Part shown: positions 17,843 to 24,029 of the stretch, piece after piece
Layout of the letters: every line of letters starts with the position of its first letter
Position numbering within the stretch: position 1 is the first letter of the stretch
NCBI GenBank assembly: GCA_902479205.1
Contig: CABSNX010000001.1
Coordinates: 1-47,704 of the forward strand
From: an uncultured Collinsella sp.
Lineage (GTDB): Bacteria > Actinomycetota > Coriobacteriia > Coriobacteriales > Coriobacteriaceae
Direction: 5' to 3'
DNA length: 47,704 nucleotides
Program-made: the position numbers and the translations under genes
The notes under the pieces: model-generated
What the model was told of the DNA's origin: nothing
Databases searched by the model: none
Seen by the model: only the letters and a program-made list of their open reading frames with translations

Positions 17843-17911
17843 AACTTGCGGTGGAATAGTTCTCGTTTTTGGCTGTTTGGGGCCGAAGCAGGAACTATTC
17901 CACCGCAACTT
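17843..17911. repeat. Long-armed inverted repeat after the ECF operon
   Basis: Twenty-bp arms (AACTTGCGGTGGAATAGTTC at 17843-17862; complement at 17892-17911, one mismatch) are separated by 29 bp. No T-run follows. It lies between convergent genes, so it could act as a terminator in both directions or be a short mobile palindrome. A second, shorter imperfect palindrome with GGGGACGAGG / CCTCCGTCCCC ends follows at about 17916-17951. Confidence 0.65.
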
Positions 17912-17968
17912 ATAGGGGGACGAGGTCAGATGATCCCTTTTCCTCCGTCCCCAGGGGGTCAGTTGGGG

Positions 17969-18787
17969 CTAGAACTCTAGGGTGAGGGTGACGGGACAGT
18001 GGTCGCTGCCAAAGATGTCGCCACGGATACCGGTGTCGCACACATTGCCGGCGATTGCGTCGCTCACCAGGAAGTAATCGATGCGCCAGCCTGCGTTGTT
18101 CTTGCGGGCATTAAAGCGGTAGCTCCACCAGCTGTAGACGCCTTCGGCGTCGGGGTTTGCCGCACGCCAGGTATCGGTAAACCCGGCGTTGAGCAGCTCG
18201 GTAAACTTGCCGCGTTCCTCGTCCGAAAAGCCGGCGTTGCCGCGGTTGGACTTGGGGTTCTTAAGGTCGATCTCCTCGTGCGCCACGTTAAAGTCGCCAC
18301 AGGTTACGACGGGCTTGCCGGTTTCGCGCTCAAGCGCGCTCAAAAAGCCGCGATAGGCATCGTCCCAGGCCATGCGTACATCGATGCGCGCGAGCTCGTT
18401 TTGGGCGTTAGGCGTGTAGACATCCACAAACCAAAACTTGTCGAACTCGAGCGCGCAGACGCGGCCCTCGGTTGTGGCTTGGGCGACGAGCTCGGCCGCC
18501 TCGCCCTCGCCGGCGTAGGGTAGCAGCGCGTCGGCGCGTAGCACGCGCAGCGGTTCCTGGCGGCTAAAGACCGCGGTGCCCGAATAGCCTTTACGCTCGG
18601 CGTAGCTCCAGGTTTGATGATAGCCGGGCAGGTCAATATCGACCTGACCCTCTTGCAGTTTGGTCTCTTGCAGCGCCAAGATATCGACGTCGAGTTCTTG
18701 CGCGATCTGGATAAAGCTCGGGTCCTTTTTGAGAACGGCGCGCAGGCCGTTGACGTTCCACGAGGCGAAAGTGTAAGTCTGAGGCAT
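17969..18787 (-). CDS. xth: Exodeoxyribonuclease III (AP endonuclease)
   Basis: 272 residues of the exonuclease III/APE1 endonuclease-exonuclease-phosphatase fold. Motifs seen in order: FASWNVNGLRAVL (Asn), LALQETKLQEGQ (catalytic Glu), YSGTAVFSRQEPL, VDVYTPNA, VTCGDFNVAHEEIDLKNPK (Asp-Phe-Asn), and SWWSYRFNARKNNAGWRIDY followed by IFGSDHCPVTL (catalytic Asp-His). It cleaves at abasic sites and trims 3' ends in base excision repair. It is divergent from the sirtuin gene and convergent with the ECF operon. Confidence 0.96.
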   Translation of the reverse strand: MPQTYTFASWNVNGLRAVLKKDPSFIQIAQELDVDILALQETKLQEGQVDIDLPGYHQTWSYAERKGYSGTAVFSRQEPLRVLRADALLPYAGEGEAAELVAQATTEGRVCALEFDKFWFVDVYTPNAQNELARIDVRMAWDDAYRGFLSALERETGKPVVTCGDFNVAHEEIDLKNPKSNRGNAGFSDEERGKFTELLNAGFTDTWRAANPDAEGVYSWWSYRFNARKNNAGWRIDYFLVSDAIAGNVCDTGIRGDIFGSDHCPVTLTLEF

Positions 18788-18900
18788 GGTGTCCTTTCGA
18801 CGGGGTTGGCAGGCTTAAGATTAGCGCAACAGGGGTGGGGCGTAGTCCGCGAGTGATAGTGCGAACGCCGCCGTCCCGGAGACAAGGACGGAGGACTCAT

Positions 18901-19653
18901 ATGACGCAGGCGATAACGGATCCCAAGCAGGCCTCCGCCGCGCTGGCGGAGCTGTTCGGCACCCACAAGCGCGTGGTCTTCTTTGGCGGCGCGGGCGTTT
19001 CCACGGCGAGCGGCATCCCCGATTTCCGCAGCGTGGACGGCTTGTATCACCAGCAGTTTGCCTACCCGCCCGAGACCATGCTCTCGCATAGCTTTTACGA
19101 GGCGCATCCGGCCGAGTTTTTCGACTTCTACCGCACCAAGATGATCGCGCTTGGCGCCAAGCCCAACCGCTGCCACACCAAGCTGGCCGAGCTGGAGCGC
19201 GCCGGAAAGCTAAATGCCGTGGTGATGCAAAATATCGACGGCCTGCATCAGATGGCCGGCTCGCAGCGTGTGTTTGAGCTGCACGGCTCGGTCCATCGCA
19301 ACATTTGCCAGTCGTGCGGCGCGGTCTATAGCGCCGAGTGGATTTGCTTGCGCGAGCACGAGGACGCCGCGGGCGTGCCTGTGTGCCCTGCGTGCGGCGG
19401 GCGCATTAAGCCCGATGTGGTGCTCTACGAGGAGCCTCTCGACGAGCATGTGCTGACCGGCGCCGTTGCCGCCATCGCCGCGGCCGATGCCCTCATTGTG
19501 GGCGGGACCTCGCTCGTGGTGTATCCGGCGGCGGGCCTTACGCGCTACTTTACCGGCGATACGCTGGCCATTTGCAATCTTGCTCCCACCGATCAGGATG
19601 CAAATGCCGACCTGCTGATTTCTTGCGACATCGCGGCCGCGTTTGCGTTCTAG
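18901..19653 (+). CDS. cobB: NAD-dependent protein deacylase, SIR2 family
   Basis: 250 residues from the ATG at 18901, which follows GGACGGAGG by 7 bp; a longer in-frame start lacks conservation. Sirtuin motifs are complete: GGAGVSTASGIPDFRS (NAD loop), QNIDGLHQMAGS, ELHGSVHRN (catalytic His), zinc pairs CQSC and CPAC, and IVGGTSLVVYPAAGL. It removes acyl groups from lysines using NAD. It is separated from the folate operon by ~95 bp that contains a promoter-like element and a GC-rich hairpin, so probably transcribed separately. Confidence 0.94.
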   Translation: MTQAITDPKQASAALAELFGTHKRVVFFGGAGVSTASGIPDFRSVDGLYHQQFAYPPETMLSHSFYEAHPAEFFDFYRTKMIALGAKPNRCHTKLAELERAGKLNAVVMQNIDGLHQMAGSQRVFELHGSVHRNICQSCGAVYSAEWICLREHEDAAGVPVCPACGGRIKPDVVLYEEPLDEHVLTGAVAAIAAADALIVGGTSLVVYPAAGLTRYFTGDTLAICNLAPTDQDANADLLISCDIAAAFAF

Positions 19654-19723
19654 CCCGTGTGCGCGGATACAATAGAAAGACTAATTGCAAAGCAACCCCG
19701 CCGCCTGCGCCCGAGCGCGGCGG
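19643..19723 (+). promoter_or_regulatory. Candidate folate-operon promoter and leader hairpin
   Basis: TTGCGT (19643-19648) and TACAAT (19668-19673) form a -35/-10 pair with a longer than ideal 19-bp spacer. A GC-rich hairpin (CCGCCGC at 19698-19704 with GCGGCGG at 19717-19723) then lies just ahead of AGGAGG. The hairpin could be the sirtuin gene's terminator or a leader structure affecting folP translation. Evidence is modest. Confidence 0.4.
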
Positions 19724-19747
19724 CGCGGGCATTTTAGGAGGATGTTC

Positions 19748-21475
19748 ATGGCGAACGATAGTAAGACATGGCGGTGCGGAAAGTACGAGCTCAGCTTTGA
19801 CCGCCCGCGCATCATGGGCGTCCTCAACGTGACGCCCGATTCGTTTAGCGATGGCGGGGAGCACTTCGACCCGGATGCCGCCATCGAGTACGGCCTGGCG
19901 ATGCTCGATGCCGGCGCCGACATCATCGACGTGGGCGGCGAGTCTACGCGCCCCGGATTTACCCCGGTCAATCCCGACGAGGAGGCTCGCCGCGTGCTGC
20001 CCGTGGTGCGCGCGCTGGCCAAAGAGGGCGCTATCGTCTCGATCGACACGCGCCACGTGGCGGTTGCCAAGGCGGCCGTGCGCTGCGGTGCCTCGATCGT
20101 CAACGACGTGACGGGCTTCACCGACCCCAAGATGGTCGAATTTGTCGCGACGAGCACCTGCGGTGTCATCGTGATGCACGCCGGCGAGATCGCGGCGCCT
20201 ACGCGCACGCATGCAACGGTGCAGCTCGATACCTCGGCCGCGGCGTTTGTTGCCGAAAAGGCGCGCGAGGCGGCCGCCGAGGCTGCGCGTGAGGCCGAGA
20301 AGCCTGCCCGCCGTCGCCGTGGCAAGCTGCTGGGCGAGCCCAAGACGGAGGCCAAGCTGCCGGGGGGCGTGGTGCAGCCCTCGCTGCCGTTTGGCGATCC
20401 GGAACCCGCGCCCGAGCCCACGGACGAGCAGAAGCAGGAGGCATCGGCCGCCGAGCAGGTCGCCCCTGTCGCCGAGGCCGCCACGACCCCTGAGCCCGCG
20501 CTGGAGCCCAATGACCACCTGGCCGCCATGATGCGCCGCAGCGCCCGCCGCGAGGAGGCCTACGTGCCCACCTCTCAGCTCCGCCGCTTTACCCTGCCCG
20601 ATTCGGCGCCCATCATGCGCCGCGTCATGGGCTTTCTGTCCGACCAGGCCCGCACGCTCATCCATGCCGGCGTGTCGCGCGACCGCATCTGCATCGATCC
20701 CGGTCCGGGCTTTGGCAAGACGGCCAACGAGGACATCGTCATCCAGCGCGAGACCGCCAAGATGGCGTCGCTGGGCTATCCGCTCATGTGCGCCGTGTCG
20801 CGCAAGCGTTTTGTGGGCGCCGTCTCGGGCGTGACCGAGGCGGCCGCGCGCGATGCCGCCACGTTTGGCGTGTGCCTGGGCGCTATCCAGGCCGGTGTCA
20901 ACATCGTGCGCGTGCACGACGTTACCGGCTTTGCGCAGTTCCTGAACGGTTACTGGGCTGTCGCCAAGCCGCAACCGCGCCGTGCGTTTGTGGCCGTGGG
21001 CTCCAACCTGGGGCATCGTTGCGACAACATCCGCGCCGCACGCGACATGATCGCCGAGATTCCGCTCACCTGCGTGTCCAACTGCTCGCGCATCTACGAG
21101 AGCGAGCCGGCCTACGAGACGCGCCAAGATGCGTTTGCCAACGCCGTCATCGAGATCAAGACCGAGCTGGCGCCGCTGGTGCTGCTCGACGAGCTTATGA
21201 AGATCGAGGCTGAGCTGGGGCGCGACCGCTCCAAGAAGGCCAAGGTCAACGGTCCGCGCACCATCGACCTGGACCTGCTGTGGATGGACGGCGAGATCCA
21301 TGGCGGCAAAAAGCTGCGCCTGCCGCATCCGCTCATTGGCGAGCGCGACTTTGTACTGGTGCCGCTCGAGGATCTGATGCACGACCCGGCGCGGTTCTTC
21401 CGCTACAACGGCGTCGAGGTCAAGGAGCCCGAGGACCGCGTAGGCCATATCGTGGGCGAATTGGGGCGTATGTAG
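19748..21475 (+). CDS. folP-folK: Dihydropteroate synthase with long insertion, fused to HPPK
   Basis: 575 residues from the ATG at 19748 (AGGAGG 6 bp upstream). Residues ~15-150 are the first half of DHPS: IMGVLNVTPDSFSDGG, DVGGESTRPG, IVSIDTRHVAVA, IVNDVTGF, and VIVMH. About 120-140 extra residues follow: an Ala/Glu/Arg helix (AREAAAEAAREAEKPARRRR), then a Pro/Glu-rich low-complexity stretch. DHPS resumes near residue 280 with ICIDPGPGFGKT and AVSRKRFVG, and ends near VRVHDV. HPPK fills ~415-575: AFVAVGSNLGHR, SRIYESEPAYET, FANAVIEIKTEL, GPRTIDLDLL and LPHPLIGERDFVLVPL. Together they catalyse HPPK and DHPS steps to dihydropteroate. No FolB, FolE or FolC is adjacent. The insertion is in frame, so the enzyme is presumably intact. 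Confidence 0.93.
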   Translation: MANDSKTWRCGKYELSFDRPRIMGVLNVTPDSFSDGGEHFDPDAAIEYGLAMLDAGADIIDVGGESTRPGFTPVNPDEEARRVLPVVRALAKEGAIVSIDTRHVAVAKAAVRCGASIVNDVTGFTDPKMVEFVATSTCGVIVMHAGEIAAPTRTHATVQLDTSAAAFVAEKAREAAAEAAREAEKPARRRRGKLLGEPKTEAKLPGGVVQPSLPFGDPEPAPEPTDEQKQEASAAEQVAPVAEAATTPEPALEPNDHLAAMMRRSARREEAYVPTSQLRRFTLPDSAPIMRRVMGFLSDQARTLIHAGVSRDRICIDPGPGFGKTANEDIVIQRETAKMASLGYPLMCAVSRKRFVGAVSGVTEAAARDAATFGVCLGAIQAGVNIVRVHDVTGFAQFLNGYWAVAKPQPRRAFVAVGSNLGHRCDNIRAARDMIAEIPLTCVSNCSRIYESEPAYETRQDAFANAVIEIKTELAPLVLLDELMKIEAELGRDRSKKAKVNGPRTIDLDLLWMDGEIHGGKKLRLPHPLIGERDFVLVPLEDLMHDPARFFRYNGVEVKEPEDRVGHIVGELGRM

Positions 21476-22177
21476 ATGATTGAGATGAATGCTGTGGCCG
21501 TTGGCACCGAGCTTGACGCCGCGCGCGACGCGGGCCGCGAGGGTGCGTCCGCGGGCTGGTGCGCTTGGAGCGCGGGCGAGACGTCGTTGACGTTTTCGCT
21601 GGTCGTGCGCCCGGACGTGAACATGCATGCCTTCCACGGCCTGCCGTTTGTGGCGGCGATGGGCGTGATGGACGCGCTCGTGGGCACGGCGTCGACGCCG
21701 GGCCTGGACCTTGCCGGCAAGGTGGGCATTGAGTGGCCGAGCAATATCGTGTGCGGCGCGCCTGCGTTTGAGACGTCGTTCGCGCGCGTCGCCGTCAACG
21801 GCGGCGCCGGTGCTGCGGGCATGTTCGGTGCCGTGACGGTGGATATTGAACGTTCGGCGCTGAGCGAGCTCGGTGTGGATGCGGCCGACGAAGCGCTGGT
21901 CGAGGAGTTGGCTGCCGCCGTGCTGACCCGCGTGGACGCCTGGGCGGCTGTTGCCAACACGCCGCAGGGCGCTGCCGGTCCGCTGGCCCCCGTGTTGGGC
22001 GAGTATTTCGATATGGTGCCGCTGCTGGGCCGCCAAGTTGCGGCGGTGTCGCCCAACGGCCTGCCGCTTGCGGTCGGCGTGTTTGCGGGCCTGGACATCT
22101 GGGGCCGCGCGACTATCAAGACCGATGCCGGCGAGCAGGAGTTTCCGCCCGAGGCCGTACGCATTCGCGGGCTGTAA
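21476..22177 (+). CDS. Degenerate biotin/lipoate-ligase-like protein
   Basis: 233 residues; its ATG directly follows the folP-folK stop, so it is in the same operon. The overall pattern resembles the catalytic domain of biotin protein ligases: an early acidic GTELDAARDAG (in place of STN-type), LTFSLVVRPDV (like NLYFSLVLRP), KVGIEWPSNIVCG (like KWPNDI), VAVNGGAGA (like GIGINV) and a C-terminal small beta-barrel (GLDIWGRATIKTDAG). The GRGR biotin-AMP loop is missing and the KWPND and KKLAG lysines are not conserved, so it is probably not an active ligase. Its role in a folate operon is unknown; homology itself is a moderate-confidence call. Confidence 0.6.
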   Translation: MIEMNAVAVGTELDAARDAGREGASAGWCAWSAGETSLTFSLVVRPDVNMHAFHGLPFVAAMGVMDALVGTASTPGLDLAGKVGIEWPSNIVCGAPAFETSFARVAVNGGAGAAGMFGAVTVDIERSALSELGVDAADEALVEELAAAVLTRVDAWAAVANTPQGAAGPLAPVLGEYFDMVPLLGRQVAAVSPNGLPLAVGVFAGLDIWGRATIKTDAGEQEFPPEAVRIRGL

Positions 22178-22215
22178 CGCGAGACGCCCGTGCTCAAAGA
22201 TAACGATGACAACGA

Positions 22216-22248
22216 AGCCCTCCTCGGCCTGCACCGGGGAGGGCTTTT
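22216..22248 (+). terminator. Terminator of the folate operon
   Basis: The stem AGCCCTCC / GGAGGGCT with TCGGCCTGCACCGG between ends in TTTT, 38 bp after the last gene of the operon. Confidence 0.85.
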
Positions 22249-22274
22249 GCGTGACTGCAGGGCGGCATCTCGGT

Positions 22275-22317
22275 CCTATTCCTCAAAATTGAAAATTTTT
22301 CGGTTTTGAGGAATAGG
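22275..22317. repeat. AT-rich inverted repeat between convergent genes
   Basis: Fourteen-bp perfect arms (CCTATTCCTCAAAA / TTTTGAGGAATAGG) surround a 15-bp AT-rich centre. It lies just after the folate terminator and 43 bp before the coaX stop on the other strand. It may serve as the coaX terminator, but lacks a T-run; its sequence is unrelated to the other palindromes here. Confidence 0.6.
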
Positions 22318-22360
22318 CTTGGCGAACGTTTGCGGGGCTGTGACATCGGGCGTGCTCGAC

Positions 22361-23146
22361 TTAAGCCCCGTCATACCCCAGCTCCTGTATGCGGCGGTAG
22401 ATTTCGCAGATGCCCTTGATGGTGAGCTGTCCATCGACCACGTCGAAGGCGTCGGTCGAATCGGCGACGATGCCGGCGAGACCGCCCGTGGCGATAACGG
22501 TGGTATCCTCGCGGCCCAGCTCGCGCTTCATGCGCGCGACCAGGCCCTCGGCCATGGCGGCGGCGCCCATCACGGCGCCGACCTTGATGCACTCCTCGGT
22601 ATCGCGGCCGATGGCGTGCTCCGGCGCCTCGAGCGGAACGCTGGCGAGCTTGGCGGCACGGGCGGCAAGCGCGTCCATGGAGATGCGGATGCCCGGCGCG
22701 ATTGCTCCGCCAATGTAATAACCGTCCTTATCGATGACGTCGATATTGGTCGCGGTGCCAAAGTCCACCACGATCGCCGGCGCGCCGTAGAAAGTTTCGG
22801 CCGCAACGGCGTTGGCGACGCGGTCGGCACCCACGGCCTGGGGGCGCGCCGCGCGCAGCTTGGTCACCGCGGCCGTCTGCGGCCCGATGACGATGGCATC
22901 CGCGGCAATGCGGTCGGCCACGGCGTGCCACTCGCGCGAGAGCTGCGGCACCACGCCGGCAAAGGCGATCGCGTCGACCGCATCGAGCGAAAGGCCGTAC
23001 ATCTTAAAGAAACCCATCAGGCGCACGTGGATCTCGTCGGCGGTATAGGAGCGGTCGGTGGGCATACGCCACGACTGCACCAGCTCGTCCCCGTCAAACA
23101 GGCCCATGGCCGTCTGCGTATTTCCCATATCGATAGCGAGCAGCAT
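22361..23146 (-). CDS. coaX: Type III pantothenate kinase
   Basis: 261 residues from the ATG at 23146 (GGGAGT just upstream on the minus strand); the frame extends further upstream through the tRNA region, which cannot be coding. Type III (CoaX) motifs: MLLAIDMGNTQTAMGLFDG (phosphate 1), VGADRVANAVAA, AIVVDFGTATNIDVID (with the catalytic-region Asp), and GGAIAPGIRISMDALAARAA; ATGGLAG near the end. It phosphorylates pantothenate, the first step to coenzyme A, is insensitive to CoA feedback and needs a monovalent cation. It stands alone, convergent with the folate operon. Confidence 0.95.
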   Translation of the reverse strand: MLLAIDMGNTQTAMGLFDGDELVQSWRMPTDRSYTADEIHVRLMGFFKMYGLSLDAVDAIAFAGVVPQLSREWHAVADRIAADAIVIGPQTAAVTKLRAARPQAVGADRVANAVAAETFYGAPAIVVDFGTATNIDVIDKDGYYIGGAIAPGIRISMDALAARAAKLASVPLEAPEHAIGRDTEECIKVGAVMGAAAMAEGLVARMKRELGREDTTVIATGGLAGIVADSTDAFDVVDGQLTIKGICEIYRRIQELGYDGA

Positions 23147-23282
23147 GTCTACTCCCAGTGTCGGTGTAAAAGGACGCGCACCATTGTATACGCGCCGTCG
23201 ACGGCGCTCGGCTGCGATTCGGTTACAGCGATATGGGCTGAGGGGTTTAAATATGAAGGAATTATGCTCTACGAGATTTTCC

Positions 23283-23311
23283 TTGCCGTTTACCGAACTC
23301 CCACGTAATAT
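23283..23311 (+). promoter_or_regulatory. Promoter of tRNA-fMet
   Basis: TTGCCG (23283-23288), a 17-bp spacer and TAATAT (23306-23311) place the transcription start ~25 bp before the tRNA. Confidence 0.7.
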
Positions 23312-23342
23312 TCTTTCTTGCGCACATGAGGCGCCCAGACAT

Positions 23343-23419
23343 TGCGGGGTGGAGCAGTCTGGTAGCTCGCCGGGCTCATAACCCGGAGGTCGTAGGTTCA
23401 AATCCTGCCCCCGCGACCA
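23343..23419 (+). tRNA. Initiator tRNA-Met (anticodon CAT)
   Basis: 77 nt cloverleaf with encoded CCA. Acceptor TGCGGGG pairs with CCCCGCG (positions 2-7 Watson-Crick, 1-72 only T-G). The D stem is GAGC/GCTC. The anticodon stem CCGGG/CCCGG around CTCATAA has the three consecutive G-C pairs diagnostic of initiator tRNA. The T arm is GTAGG TTCAAAT CCTGC. The weak 1-72 pair and the G-C triplet favour the formyl-Met initiator over elongator Met. It has its own promoter and terminator. Confidence 0.96.
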
Positions 23420-23428
23420 AGAACTTGC

Positions 23429-23459
23429 AGCTCGTCGGTCAAGCCGGCGAGCTTTTTTT
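23429..23459 (+). terminator. Terminator of tRNA-fMet
   Basis: AGCTCG(T)CGG pairs with CCG(G)CGAGCT, followed by seven T. It starts 10 bp past the tRNA CCA. Confidence 0.9.
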
Positions 23460-23509
23460 GTTATCCCGGGATCGTTTCTTCGGTTCAATTCTCAGCCTCT
23501 CAATCAAAG

Positions 23510-23888
23510 ATCTCGATCTGTAACACCAAGACCCGATTTGGGCGGCTAGGTGTTACAGATCGAGATATACCGGCGGTTTGGGCCGCGTTTGTCTAAATCT
23601 GTAACACGAGGGACGGATTTTGCCGGGCAGCTGTTACAGATTGAGATTTTCTAGCAGGCGGGTCCCGTTTGTCTTGATCCGTAACATCTGGGGCCCATTT
23701 TGCCGAGTAACTGTTACAGATTGAGATCTTTCGGCAGGCTAGATTGGTTTGTCTCGATCTGTAACAGGTGGGGGTCAAAAGTGGGCCTAGCTGTTACAGA
23801 TCTAGATTGTTGAGGATGGGTTGAGAGGAACGTCTTGATCTGTAACAGCAAGACCCGGTTTTGCCGAGTAACTGTTACAGATTGAGAC
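23510..23888. repeat. Alternating inverted 16-bp repeat array, locus 2 (5 units)
   Basis: Five units of exactly 57 bp start at 23510, 23591, 23671, 23751 and 23832 (steps 81, 80, 80, 81). Each has a left arm near GTCTCGATCTGTAACA and a right arm near TGTTACAGATTGAGAT around a 25-bp centre. Gaps between units are 23-24 bp. Some centres resemble each other (three contain TTTTGCCG) and three gaps end CGTTT or GGTTT, so the intervening DNA is shared rather than unique. The array lies between the tRNA-fMet terminator and the flavoenzyme gene and is the same family as 6387-6604. No cas genes are near. Apart from the array, 23889-24023 shows only a weak possible promoter (TTGCGC at 23948). Confidence 0.92.
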
Positions 23889-24029
23889 AAACCGACGGGC
23901 CGCCCCGCCCCATCCACCTGCCGCCACCTGCTATCCGCCGATTTCCGTTGCGCTGTTGTATTCCCATGCCATATCCTCTAGACAACTACGCGGCACCATC
24001 GCCGCCGCGCCTACAAGAGAGGAATGTCC

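Noticed and set aside
19550..22234. 894-codon open frame on the minus strand across the folate genes
   Set aside because: Antisense shadow of high-GC coding DNA; no family motifs, while the plus-strand genes are clearly recognised. The same applies to long antisense frames at 2022-3770, 3891-5657, 23931-26240 and 35079-37073.
23343..23419. tRNA used as an integration site
   Set aside because: No second copy of the tRNA 3' end and no integrase in the window.
23510..23888. CRISPR array
   Set aside because: Repeats alternate in orientation, are only 16 bp, the intervening 23-25 bp are partly related to each other, and no cas gene is nearby.
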